Assembly: GCF_002575655.3 (NCBI RefSeq)
Contig: NC_053041.3
Coordinates: 304,205,554-304,269,553, forward strand
Length of the DNA stretch: 64,000 nt
Reading direction: 5' to 3'
From: Aegilops tauschii subsp. strangulata
Lineage: Eukaryota > Streptophyta > Magnoliopsida > Poales > Poaceae
Part shown: piece by piece, positions 45,050 through 55,807 of the stretch
How positions within the stretch are numbered: position 1 is the first letter of the stretch
Layout: every line of letters starts with the position of its first letter
Program-made: the position numbers and the translations under genes
The notes under the pieces: model-generated
Database searches by the model: none
Seen by the model: only the letters and a program-made list of their open reading frames with translations
Told to the model about the DNA's origin: nothing

Positions 45050-45465
45050 AACAAAAAAATACTGCTCGAGTAGCTACGTCCCAGGTGTCAGCCGATCTTG
45101 TGCTGTTCTCTTGTCTATTGACTATATACGCTCACAATGTCGTGGGTCCCAGATGTCAGGAAAACACTAGGAGGAACCATTTTATTTTTCCATACGCTGA
45201 CGTGGTGGGCCCCTACTGTCATCCTCTGCACGTACTTCTGCCGATTCCTGTTGTTTGTTGACCATGTTGACAACGCGAGAGGGCGGCGCCACGGCGAGCG
45301 CACCAAAGCGCGCGGAGGACGTCGGCGTTAACGATTTAGGAGACGGTGGGGCGGCGATGCGTGCACTAAGGCGCAGCCAGCCGTGGGAGGCGGAAGCAGG
45401 CGGCCCCGCCGGCGCTGGTTTGGTTTTGGCGGCTGGAGGAAGACAGGACTGAAGAAACACGACAG
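45050..45465. repeat. GC-rich block, copy 2 of the diverged duplicated pair
   Basis: GTGGGTCCCAGATGTCAGG, GTGGGCCCCTACTGTCAT, TTGACCATGTTGACAACG, then CGGCCCCGCCGGCGCTGG and GAAGAAACACGAC match copy 1 in order. Spacing differs by deletions. Confidence 0.4.
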
Positions 45466-45686
45466 ACTGTAAAAGCAGCAGGAGTACTTAACAACCTTAA
45501 CTGGAACCAGCAGGGGCACTTAACTACCAAAGCTGAAAGCAGTATGAGTACTTATACAGGTTCAACCGTACAAAGCACGCCTCGAACAGTGCTACTTTGC
45601 CTACAGTTAACCAAGGGTGAGGCCGCCAAGCCCCAGGACAAGGCCCAGGCGCAACCCCGCTCATCCACAACCTTCTGAAAGCGGCT

Positions 45687-46985
45687 TCATCTCGCATCGT
45701 GGTCAATAAATAGGATATTCGCTTTAGAGCCATGAAAAAGCATGAACATAATCTTCTGTCCTATTCTCCAAGATGGACGGGCCTTCATTATTTGAGACCA
45801 CCCATGAATAAGTATCTTTTCACCTCCAAGGGGAATTGAGTAGGTCGACATAAACATCATGTTGTGACCAAGCGCAAGTCTGACCCGACCATGGTCAGGC
45901 ATCTGTATAGGAACAATAGAACTCGGCAGTTCCTGTTTCAAGAAGATCACAGCTGTAAAACTGTGTATAAGCAATAGTTTATGAACAACATATAGAACAG
46001 AAAACAGCTCGTACCATAAGTTTCTCGACACAGTTGGACCTGTTCAACGAGTGCAGCAGTGGCACACATATCCCATGTGGCCTTCCACCATTGAAACTCC
46101 CCACAAGGACCTCAAGACGATCAATAAAGTGTAGGAACTTGTGGATGTCGATCCAGTCAACTTCAGTGCCATTAGTAACAGCCGAGTTATTACAGAGTAA
46201 CAAACGAGCAGACTACTTAACTCTGAAAAAACCTACACGTGCCACCAATTATAAGAAAATATTAGTTAGAAGTAGCATCTTCGTGAGAGATTCGTTGCTA
46301 CTTCTAAAGTTAAATTGTGATTAGTTAGACAGAATAGGTGGATTAAGAAGTAATCAAGGCAACAAGCAAGAACCAGATACAAAACTAACATGGATGAACA
46401 ATTGGAACGACGTCGGGGTGGAAGATCGCAGTGAAGATGAGACCAGGTTCTGCTATTTCCATCAACATTCGTGCGCCAACTTTCAGTCTGTAACACTTGA
46501 GAAAGATTATCCAAGTTCGTCCATCAAGAAAGCAGCGATCTTCTTGGTTCATGAACCCAACTCGGAACTTATATCCATGGCTTGTCTTCACTGTGACCAT
46601 TAAACTAGTTTATTCAGTTATGGCAAGGCCAAGCATCTTGAGTACATGTGTTCTGGCAGAGCAAAAAATACACTGCAGGAAAAATAATATGAGAACACAG
46701 CATGTTCAAAAAAACCCCACCCTCCCGGATAGAGAAGAGGATTCTAGGAACATACTGTGCGCGTTTCAAAATGCCGTGTTAGGATGAGAAGGAACAAGTG
46801 TGGCGTCTCGCCGAGGGCGCAGAAACCTGTAGGGTCCTCGCACTTTGGGCACTGCAAATGAAACACACTAGATTCAGTAGGAAGAAAAATGCATCAACGG
46901 CGGCGGCTGCCATCCTAGGATTACCTGCGACCAAGGGACTTGGATTTATTGGGGATGGATGAAGAATTCGTACCTGGTTCTCCAT
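45687..46985 (-). pseudogene. B3-domain gene 1 (plant-specific DNA-binding family), decayed
   Basis: Exons read from right: 46974-46985 (MENQ, donor GTACGA); 46767-46851 (CPKCEDPTGFCALGETPHLF, donor GTATGT); about 46395-46670, with a B3 core (VTVKTSHGYKFRVGFM, then CFLDGRTWIIFLKCYRLKVG); 46015 to about 46200; and 45687-45932, with a second B3-like unit (VPIQMPDHGRVRLALGHN, ILIHGWSQIMKARPSWRIGQ). Lesions in exon 3 are a frame shift near THVLKM and a TAA just before SLMVTVKT. B3/REM proteins are nuclear DNA-binding factors. This copy is unlikely to make a full protein. Confidence 0.6.
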
Positions 46986-47260
46986 GAGAAAACCCTATGC
47001 AATCGCCGAGAGGGGGTTTTCTCTGAACAAGCAGACGAGGGAGAAGGGTATTCAGGCCCAGTGAAATATTGCCGCTTCGTCCGTCCAGCTTACTGCTAAA
47101 GCTGCAAAGGGGGGGTTGTGATTTGGCGGCTCATTGGGCATTACTACGGCGTTACGACCGGGGTGTGTCTACCGTGAAGTTGTGCACTCTAATTTGTGCA
47201 TATGGCACGTGGACCACGTTACCGGTTGCCCCACATATCAGCGAAAGGAAGTAGAAAGAC
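46986..47260 (-). promoter_or_regulatory. Upstream region of B3 gene 1, duplicated upstream of the 50.4-kb gene
   Basis: CTTCGTCCGTCCAGCTTACTG, GTGATTTGGCGGCTCATTGGG and the following ~100 bp match 50516-50700 with few changes. Both lie just upstream of a minus-strand ATG, so a promoter segment was duplicated. Confidence 0.55.
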
Positions 47261-47299
47261 AGGAGTAACTAGTTACACATAAATATATTTTTTGACAGA

Positions 47300-47395
47300 G
47301 AGATACTCCCTCTGTAAAGAAATATACAAATCTTTTATATCACAGGCTCACCTTGCCAAGAAATATACTCCCTCTGCAACGCACGGGCATTATGG
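47300..47395. mobile_element. Two partial Stowaway-like MITE heads
   Basis: TACTCCCTCTGTAAAGAAATATA near 47305 and AATATACTCCCTCTGCAACG near 47360 resemble Stowaway termini. Neither has a matching opposite end. 47396-47788 holds no supported feature. Confidence 0.4.
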
Positions 47396-47788
47396 GGGTT
47401 CAGCTTTTTTTATGGGGGTTCAGCTGAGAATATAATACTCAGATAGGTTCACGGTTCTAGACTTTGGGCCGCAGGCTGACCCTGCATGTTTGGGGGCCCA
47501 TGTGTTCTATCTCAGCGCTTTTCATATTGCAAGCGATCGGTACGGCGCTGATTTTAGATGCTGTCGCAAGGCGAATACAAAAAATTGAATAAAGCACGGC
47601 AGCTGTTCGAATGAAATCGAACGACAGTTCCTAACCAGCAATCAGAGTTGCAATTCTATCAACGATATACCATGTGATAAATAATACTGTCGTACTACTT
47701 ATACACACGGGACACTTGTTTCACCATGCCAGATTATTACATCAAAATCTCTCGGAGGATAGTTCAGTTCGGCAGTTGCGTGCTGCTA

Positions 47789-49042
47789 CTAAAGAATTTC
47801 AAAGTTGATTTGGACCAGCTCTCCTTGCCGAGAAATTTCGATTTTGACATCATCCCCTACCGCAAGATATGATTTAGATTTTAACCTTGACCATCCTTTG
47901 GCATCAATCATCATGCGACCATCCTTTGTACTTACGGTATATTGAGCAGGTTCATTCACACCAAGGCTGCGCATGGTAAGAGAAACTTGGCCGCGGTCGC
48001 CCGGATTGTTGAACGACTCCCTCGTTGCTCTAGGAATTCTCTGTTTGCAAACAAGAAGACATACCCAAACAGTTAGATCAACACAGTGAGTCATGTGAAA
48101 CAACATGGAAAGAAAAAAGAACGAAGCACTTGGGCGGCCAATGCTTACCAAGAAGGTGGACATGACGGTTTTGTAAGGACTTTGGTATATGAAGTGCGAA
48201 CTGCAGCCCAGTCTGTTGCCGGTGCAACTGCACGGGCCGGAGCAGATGCAAGTGCAAGTGTTGGTGCAGGTGCCGAAGCCGCTGCTGCTGCCGGAGATGG
48301 TGCTCCTTGTAGAGCTGGTGCCGCTGTCGATGCCTGATCCGCCGGTAGATCAGACTGATACGCTGACGCGGTCGGTGCCCAATCCTCAGCTAGATCAGAC
48401 TGAGCTGCTGCCGCTGTCAGTGCTAGAGCAACTGCCGGTGCTCGATCTGTGCGAGACAGCGGCGATCATGTCTAGTCTGCTATGATCAGCTTTCTAACTT
48501 GACTAGGATCCGTGACCGTGGTCCAATTTTTTTCTTCATTTCTTTTAAACGTGAGAAGGACTAATTGTGGCGTTTTTTTAAACCAAACTGCAGTTCATCA
48601 TAGGGATTCAGCTTGTAGTCAGACAACAGACTGATCCAATTTTTTCCACTAATATAAGTGATGGACAGTGCCTTCATTACTGACACAACATAAGAAGTGA
48701 ACCCTGCAAAAATAGCCATCGTAGAGCAAACCAAACGGTTTATTCTGTGATGAATGTCACATGGCAAAACCTGCATCGTAAAATTGCAGGAAAAGAAAGA
48801 AAACATGACATTAAATCAATAAGATTTAGACAGTAAATCAATAAGATTTACTTGATGTGACACGAGTGAATCCTTACCAGGAAATCACTATGTTGAAGTA
48901 TTAAACAGAAGATTGATCGTCCAACTACGCGTGGCATGCAGGGGCCCCGCCTACTCCCACAAGCAGGACAGTCCAAATGTCGTGAGAAATCATATGGACC
49001 GAACATCCATGGGACTGGAAATCCTGGTGGGTGCGATAAACC
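47789..49042 (-). pseudogene. B3-domain gene 2, decayed
   Basis: Three exons with good splice sites: 48878-49042 (FGPYDFSRHLDCPACG, LILQHSDFL; donor GTAAGG), 48149-48770 (acceptor GATGCAG, donor GTAAGC) and 47789-48040. The middle exon holds the rest of the first B3 domain (GFTSYVVSVMKALS, LLSDYKLNPYDELQFGL), a conserved tail in another frame (PQLVLLTFKRNEEKNW) and an Ala/Pro linker. The last exon holds a second B3 C-terminus (IPRATRESFNNPGDRGQ, MIDAKGWSRL, VGDDVKIEI). Lesions are a one-base shift in a seven-A run near 48575 and two stops (TAG, TGA) near 48470-48480. No start exon was found. Confidence 0.65.
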
Positions 49043-49299
49043 CTGCAATGCATACAGATATTGGAGTGTAACCATAATTGATAAACCGTCCTCACAAAAA
49101 ATATGATCTGGATACTTCAAAATATAAAGACTGAATTGAGTGGACAGACATTAACATAGACCGTTCACACACCAAAAGCGGCAGTACTAATAAACAATAC
49201 AGGGTTCACAAACAAAAATCAAGTACTGAACAATAGTACTTACTACAGACAAGCAAAGTTGCACTAACTAAACTCTGCAGACTATTTCTTGCCACCGAC

Positions 49300-50406
49300 C
49301 TACGGGATGAACCCCGCATAACTGACTAGGCCATGGACTTCGTGTGAGATGTCTACATGCACCATCACCATCTTGTCAACCTTGGAGAACCTAACAGAGT
49401 GGTCTTTCCACTCATAAACATGATGATGAAGACAGGCCGCATCAGATTTGTTGGGAAGCTTTACAAGAACCACACCCTTCGTAATCGAAGGCACAGCCAG
49501 GAAATTGTTGTGATCAAGTACAGCCTCGAGAACACGCCTGACAACAATGCTACAGGAAAACACTAGTTCAGGACACGTGGCGACAAGGACACAACAGCTG
49601 GATAGTTCAGCAGTAGAACTCATCATCAGGTCTTCCAGTTCACACGGCATGACTTTGAGAACTTCATCTCCACCGCGGACCTGGTTCTAATTCAAACAGA
49701 AACCATATTTTATTACTACCTCCGTTCTGAAATATAAGATGATTTTCGATATTATACTCAATATATGACTACATATACGCACAGAAATGAGTGAACAAAG
49801 ACACTAGAACATGTCTTCAAAGGCTTGAGAGCAGAGGGATTACATGCAATATCCATAACACTAGTTACTGAGGCAAATATACCGTCTTAAAAGGTAGCAT
49901 TGATGTTCATAAAGTACTCCCTCCGTCCCAAAATTCTTGTCTTAGATTTCTCTAGATACGGATGTATCAAGTCATTTTAGTATTAGATACATCTGTATCT
50001 AGACGAATCTAAGACAAGAAATTTGGGACAGAGGGAGTAGTTGAAAGTAATCTATAAGAAATCAGTATCAACCTCTCGCATGTTTTAGTCAAAAGAGGAA
50101 TTTAGAACCGTCATTTGGCACACTAAAATCACATGGAAGATCACCCAGAAAGTAGTACTACCAGTACTAGTACTGCGTGTTAGATGAAAAAGCACGATCA
50201 AGATCGAGATAAAGATCGTCAACAAGAGACATTACCTGGACTTGCTTAATGAGGGATCCCGGAGAGTGGGGCTTGGACAGGGCGATGGCTTTGAGCTTGT
50301 CTGCGGTAGTCTCGGCGGGGTGCTTGTGCTTCTTCCTACCATGAGCCTCGACGGTTTTGCCTAGGCCATAGACATCACGTCGGCCGGTGCTCCGGCGTCC
50401 ATCCAA
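49300..50406 (-). CDS. Two-exon gene of unknown function, 185 aa
   Basis: Exon 1, 50236-50406, encodes 57 residues (MDGRRSTGRRDVYGLGKTVE, then a basic GRKKHKHP) and ends CAG|GTAATG. Exon 2, 49300-49686, starts after TTGAATTAG in the same phase and encodes 128 residues to a stop, including VVRRVLEAVLDHNNFLAVP, GVVLVKLPNKSDAACL and VRFSKVDKMVMVHVDIS. Strand-helix-strand spacing could be an RRM-like fold, a guess. The 5' leader is CT-rich on the sense strand and contains a ~30-bp direct repeat (about 50402 and 50479). The intron holds a Stowaway MITE. I do not recognise the family. Confidence 0.5.
49717..49880. mobile_element. Degraded MITE fragment in the intron
   Basis: TACTACCTCCGTTCTGAAATATAAGATG is a Stowaway-type head with diverged interior. 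No clear right terminus. Confidence 0.35.
49917..50037. mobile_element. Stowaway MITE (121 bp) in the intron of the 50.4-kb gene
   Basis: CTCCCTCCGTCCCAAAATTC at the left pairs with GAAATTTGGGACAGAGGGAG at the right. TA duplications are at 49915-49916 and 50038-50039. Nearly full-length inverted repeat, no coding capacity. Confidence 0.9.
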
Positions 50407-50499
50407 GAGAGGAAGCTGAGAGAGAAGAGTGAAAGGAGGAACAAGATGAGGGAGAAGCGAAGCGAGTGGGGGTTTTCTTCAAGAGAGGAAGCTGAGAGA

Positions 50500-50705
50500 G
50501 AAGAGTGAAATGATGGTTGCTTCGTCCGTCCAATTTACTGCTGGAAAGGAGGGGGTTTTGTGATTTGACGGCTCATTGGGCATTACTGCGGTGGTTCGAT
50601 CGGGGTAGTCTACCGTCACTCTACTACGGAGTAATTTAGTGCATGGCTGGTGGAACCAGGTGCTGGCTGTCCCACACGTCGGTGAAAGTGAGTAATTTAG
50701 TGCAT
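50500..50705 (-). promoter_or_regulatory. Upstream region of the 50.4-kb gene, paralogous to 46986-47260
   Basis: Shares CTTCGTCCGTCCA, GGCTCATTGGGCATTACT and CGGGGTAGTCTACCGT-like blocks with the B3 gene 1 upstream DNA. A 22-bp repeat (GAGTAATTTAGTGCATGGCT) occurs at 50630 and 50690. Confidence 0.5.
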
Positions 50706-51359
50706 GGCTGGAGGAGGATCCGCACGGTAGAGCGTGTCCACTGTTTTTCTGAAGAAAAAAATGATTACAGCAAGCGTTTCCACTCTTACGACGGAGGAGT
50801 GCGAAACACGGCAGCCACTTGAATATACACAGTGCTCCTACTACTAGGCATGTGAACTGGTTCATACGTCAGTACTACACAATCTTGTTGCTAGTGTAAT
50901 AAGATATGAGGATAACAAATGGTGTTGTGCGCATGTCAACTACTCCTATATGTAACATAGTACCGCTTTTTCGACTGTCCGGTCGAGAATGAACGGTGAG
51001 ATCAATGTTAACAGAACTAGGTCCACAGCGCACGGAGATTACGGTGCTCCAGTACTCCACGAAACATGAACCATATGAAGCACGAATAGTGTTAGGCAGG
51101 GTGTATGAAGGGTGCACGGGATGGGAGCAAAATTTCCCGTCTCGACCCACTTTTGGGTGTTTGGCAGAGTGCATGAAGTGTGCATGAGTCCACAGTAGTA
51201 GGTTGACAAAAATACACGAAGAGGAAATAACTATATTGAGATGAGAATGCAACCAAACACACCCACACGCTTTGTGCTACAGTGACTGATCTACACCGTC
51301 TGAGTTTGATCCAACGGTCATGTTGCGTTGAGACATGGACATGCCCATGCAGAGGGCGC
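50706..51359. other. No gene seen
   Basis: Mixed composition with short open frames lacking family features. A near-repeat (GGCAGGGTGTATGAAGGGTGCA at 51096 and GGCAGAGTGCATGAAGTGTGCA at 51162) is the only structure noted. Confidence 0.4.
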
Positions 51360-52064
51360 CTAAACACCACCGAAGTCCCTCTGCTTCACGAGGCGCACGA
51401 CGTTGGTGATGCAGGGTGCAACCGCCCGCAGAGCTCGCTCCCGGTCGACGGGAGCCAGCTCGTCAAAGACGGCGTCCAATGGCACGAATGGATTCCGGTG
51501 ATGGAGCCCTCATAGGATTCGCCCGGCAACGGCGACGGCAGCTCGCAACCCCTCCTTGTCCAGCTCAGCCCCCACCATCGCGCGGAGACGGCTCAGCTCC
51601 TCGGAGATATAGGTGAAGAAGGAGACCAGGTCAGGAAGCCGCAGCTCGTTGAAGTCAACCGGGTGGTCGAACGGGTTTAGCCCGACGGCCGGCATCGTCA
51701 CGCTGGCACGACGGTAGGCATCGCGCAGCCGCAACACGTGCGTGGCAACTTGGTTCACCAAGTGGCTGAGGCGATCCTGGACCTCGTCACGATCGGCCCG
51801 CTCGCGCTCCAGCCGGCTCCCCTGACGGCCTATCGTATCTCCCGCTTTCTGCAGCAACGCCACCGACGCCTCGAGCATCTTTGTGGTGGACGCCTGCCGC
51901 TTTTGAAGCTACGTGAACTCCCGCACATAACGGAGGAGCATGGCACTCCTCTCCTCCTTGAGCTCACGGAGCTCCACGTCCTTGGCCTTGAGCTCCGCAT
52001 CCTTGACATGGAGCTCCTGTGTCAGGCACCTCACCTTGGACTCCGTGATCTGCTGCGCCGCCAT
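51360..52064 (-). pseudogene. Coiled-coil protein pseudogene with two in-frame stops
   Basis: An ATG at 52064 (MAAQQITESKVRCLTQEL) opens a heptad-rich frame (VKDAELKAKDVELRELKEER) that meets TAG at 51909-51911. It then continues in the same frame through LLQKAGDTIGRQGSRLERER and GLNPFDHPVDFNELRLPDLV to TGA at 51510, and again to a final TAG at 51360. Total about 234 codons. It resembles a hypothetical protein family frequent in Triticeae (PVDF-ELRLPDL blocks), from memory. Function unknown. Confidence 0.6.
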
Positions 52065-53029
52065 GGCACCAGGTAGAAGCAACGGGGAGAGGAAGCAAAG
52101 GGGGCGAAACAGCTGAAAGGCAATGCAATCTACGGGAAGGCGGAGGGAGCGGGGAATCTTTTGGTTTTCGCCACGGTAAAACACCAGTCGACGACTTCTC
52201 ACATCAGGGAGCAGTGGGTTTTTACAGGCGGAGTCATCGTGACTAATTGCTGCCGCGCCTGCTCCCGTCAATCAAAAAATAAAAAATCCAACCGCACCCA
52301 AACACCAAAGCAACGCCGCGGTGGATATTTAAATTTACCTGCCGGCAAGTAGATAAAAAAAGGGGTGAAAAAACAAAGGATACTGTATCAGACGTAGTAC
52401 CTATGGTTCGACCTCGGGACCCAGCCAGTCGGTCGAAAACACCCCACTAGCCACACAGCTTCATCATTCAAACGTGGCACGGAGGATAGATGTGGTTAGC
52501 TCCGTCTCGACCAGCCACAACGTCTCTTGTTCTAGGCGATTCTTCTATTTTTCCAAGCTTTTTTTAGTTGTAATAACACCACGGCAAGCTAGCGCCGCTG
52601 TTCGTGTGTGCCCGTGCTAAGGTTAGACGATGGAGAGAAGAGAGATTGAGATCGCAGACCTGGGACCCACCAGTAAGTGAGACAAAGGTCATGCACGTGT
52701 TGATGAGGCACTCCCTCTACTCTACTCAATGCAAGTACTGTATAAAATCAAGTTATGGGACAAAGCCAACAACAGTTCATTTTTTCAGGCTATCGACTTA
52801 CGCTTTGTAGTCCAGGTTGCCAGTTCGAATCTCGTCTTTCAGATTTGTTAGTTTTAGGTCCAAATTTGATTAATGACAAGTGGGACCCCTGTGTGTTGTT
52901 CCGATATTTCAGTGTAGGATGGTTTTTTTGAACAAACACTTTGCGCGGTTAGACAAGTAACGACACGAGTTACATGTATTTTGCAAGTTTACGAACAAAA
53001 ATGACAGCGGCATAGAATATCACATCCAC
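52065..53029. other. No gene; start of segmental duplication copy 1
   Basis: AT-rich, with GGGACCCACCAGTAAGTGAG near 52660 and GGTCCAAATTTGATTAATGACA near 52857 that reappear in diverged form near 56980 and 57184. Confidence 0.4.
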
Positions 53030-53940
53030 CCCGCAGCTTAGATACTATGGTCATACGAGTTTTTACACCGTTGGAAGTGAGATCCAATGGCTTGGGAGTA
53101 GTCTTTGTAATTATGCGCAATTTCCAAACTCTCCAAAGGTTTTTTTGCAAATAAAACATTCATGCCTCGTGTGTGCCGCTGCATCTTCGATCCAATGGCT
53201 CCCCGGTGCTCATATTAGGTGCTCCCCGTAGCTTAATTACCCGCTACGGTGATATGAGCATCTAGGTCGTATGATCAGTGATCAGATGGCACATGCGTAG
53301 TACTTGTACTTTCTGTGCATTTCCCAAACTCTATCAGTCGTATATTGCAAAAACATTCAAACCTCCTACTGTGGGCCGTTAGATATTAGTGAACTCGTAT
53401 CACCATAGAATCTACGGTGCGGGAGAACCTCATACTCTCCCGTGCGAGAAAACATAAGGTGCTATCGCAGCTTGGATGCTACGGTGATACGAGCTTGGAG
53501 GTCGTTTGATCTGAGATCCAATGGCATCTGAGCAGTCTTTGTGCTAGTAAGCAGTGGCCGAACTCATTTGGAGCTTTTCTGCAAAAACCCATTCGAACCA
53601 CCGAGGATGTGTTGGGTCACAAATCCAACGCCTCTGAAGAGCTTGTATCACCAAAGCATCTAAGGTGTGGTAGCACATGATATTCTTACATACAGGAGAA
53701 TATGATGTCCTCCTTCATCTTAGATGCTATGGTGATACGAGCTTCGAGGTCGTTGGATATGGGATCAAAGGGCATCTAAGTAGTTTTTGTACAAATTGTG
53801 TGCAATTCTCAAACTCATCAAGGTTTCCTGCAAAAATATTAAGACACATCATGTGAGCTGCTATATCTCAGATCTAAAAGCTCCAAGCAACTCGTATCGG
53901 CATATAGCATCTAAGGTATGGGGGCACATGATATTCGCCC
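53030..53940. repeat. Degenerate ~240-bp tandem repeats with inverted pairs
   Basis: GCTTAGATGCTATGGTGATACGAGCTT-like phrases occur at about 53036, 53249, 53470 and 53725, each followed by GTCGTTTGATCTGAGATCCAATGG-like text. The inverse, AGCTCGTATCACCATAGCATCTAAGGTG, follows later in each unit, so every unit can fold on itself. No coding capacity. Confidence 0.6.
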
Positions 53941-54182
53941 GGGGAGGAGGGGTGGGGGGTGCACAACCAATCGGTGGTTGGGAGGGTGGGGACAAATATA
54001 ATCTAAACAACCCTAAACAGAGCTCCACAATGTTATCTAAGGTCGAGGGGTTGACCCCCGACAATCATAGCTCCGCCTAAACACAACATTTGCATGTACT
54101 GTAGTACTAGACTTAATATTCATGTTTCAGTTTCATGTTCATTTTAAATATTGAATTGAGGACCATGGATGTCTTACATTTT

Positions 54183-54343
54183 ACTCCCTTCGTTCCTAAA
54201 TATTAGTCTTTTTAGAGGCTTCAAATGGACTGGCACATACGGATGTATATAGACATATTTTAGAGTCTAGATTCACTCATTTTGCTCCGTATGTAGTCAC
54301 TTGTTGAACTCTCTAAAAGACTAATATTTAGGAATAGAAGGAG
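54183..54343. mobile_element. Stowaway MITE (161 bp)
   Basis: CTCCCTTCGTTCCTAAATAT at the left and ATATTTAGGAATAGAAGGAG at the right are inverted repeats. TA target copies are at 54181-54182 and 54344-54345. Confidence 0.9.
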
Positions 54344-55244
54344 TATTTTTGAATTCGTGTCATACATGCATGGTTTGAAAAAATAGATGCACTATACTTA
54401 TTGGATTGTTGTTGTGTTCGTGCGTGTGTGTCTCTCTGTGTGTGTGTGTGGTCATATGCTTGATACATACAAAGTTTTCTCACCTCCATATTGTTCATCT
54501 TTTAAATTTGAATTTGCATTGGAAAACTTACTAGGGATACCATGAAATGTGAAATCCACATTGAGATCACTATATCACAAACTCACCCTAATTCAACAAC
54601 TCGTCATAAATCAATTACCACATTGAGATTAGTATTTGCAAGGAAAATACGGGTATTGTAATACACATAGATTCGTTCAGCAATTTAAAAGGTTCCTTTC
54701 GTATTCTCAAATGGTAGGACCCAACGGCGTACCAGCCAGGCCTTCGCTCGTGTTGATCCTAAAAAAAACCATGCTCGTGTCCTTCGGTGGCGTGCGTGGT
54801 ACGCACATTAGGCAACCCCAACCAGTCGAGCCTCAGTGTTTCAAGTCGAAATATCTGGCGGCCAGAATTCCAGCCCTAGGAAATTCCCCTCATGTCCCCG
54901 GTCCATAATGACTACCGATGAACAACGGAGGGATGCTTTAGTAACTAGACAACGTTACCTACCGTGCCGAGCACGGTTCAATTCCCTCGGTCGCCGCTCA
55001 TCAAGGTCACCCGTCAACTGCATTGCCTAGTACTACTACTACTACACCAGGATGAGCACAGAATTGAGCCCGTTTGTTCGTGCCTAGTACTTGAGTTAAT
55101 ATATCAGGCAATGCACTGGTACGGAGGGATTATCCTTTTACTCTGCATGTATAACTTGTCTGAAGTCTAACTAAGCAAAATGTTTGACCAAATCCTTTCT
55201 TAAGAAATACAACAAGACAGATGTACGGCTTGAAAATTTATTGC

Positions 55245-55440
55245 ATGATGCAGGTTATGATATTGTTTCGAATCCTGGATCTTAAATTTCAGAAAATCCA
55301 AAAGTGAGCATAAATTCTTGAAACTAAGCATGGTCACGTGATATGGCACAAATATTACTTCGTAAGTTTTTTCTTCAATTTGAGACAAGCTGCTTATGAC
55401 AAGTTGCACAAATGAAGAGCCAAGGTATTTTGGAACAAAG
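55245..55440. repeat. Single diverged unit of the 502-bp satellite
   Basis: CCTGGATCTTAAATTTCAGAAAATCC, TTCTTGAAACTAAGCATGGTCA and ATATTACTTCGTAAG-TTCAATTTGAG align in order with the satellite's anchor region. It is followed by the GC-rich block at 55480-55700, exactly as at the end of the array. Confidence 0.5.
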
Positions 55441-55479
55441 ACCTGTCACGTTAAGGCGAACGCTTTCACTATTGAAACC

Positions 55480-55700
55480 GTGGGCGTTTACGTGCCGCCA
55501 CGAGTCCCTGCTTCTCATCGGCAGGTGCCATCCGAGCAAGCGTGTGAGTCGACGGGAGGCGTGCGAGCAGACCGCTGCGCCGGCTGTCAGGGAGGCGTGC
55601 GAGCAGACCGATGTGCAGGCTCACCAGGAGGCGAGCCCTTTGACCAGGCTCCGCCGCCCACCGTCGTCCCAACTGCTCCCACTTTTAATGTCGCCGGCGC
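55480..55700. repeat. GC-rich block with ~37-bp repeats, paralogous to 34660-34930
   Basis: GGGAGGCGTGCGAGCAGACCG occurs twice, then GCTCACCAGGAGGCGAGCCC. It matches the 34.7-kb block in motif order. Confidence 0.5.
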
Positions 55701-55807
55701 CGTAGTTTAAAATCAACCCCGCACTACCCGGTATCGCTACAATCCTCTCTCTTCCTCTCCAATTCTCCTGTCGTCTACCTCCAACTAGCCTGACCTAAAC
55801 GTATGCC

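Larger units (their letters stand above)
52590..54910. repeat. Segmental duplication, copy 1 (partner about 56945-59520)
   Basis: Ordered matches to the partner: CCCACCAGTAAGTGA; GGTCCAAATTTG-TTTATGACA-GTGG; ATATAATCTAAAC-ACC; CATTTG-ATGTAC-TAGTAC-AGACTTAATAT; AAAGTTTTCTCAC-TCC; GCAAGGAAAA-ACGGG-AT; and CGAAATATCTGGCGGCC. Interiors differ: copy 1 has the 240-bp repeats, copy 2 has GA-rich repeats. Divergence is high. Confidence 0.55.

Noticed and set aside
48086..48485. Plus-strand Ala/Gly- and Pro/Leu-rich ORFs
   Set aside because: They are antisense to the Ala/Pro linker exon of B3 gene 2, which has splice sites and flanking B3 blocks on the minus strand.
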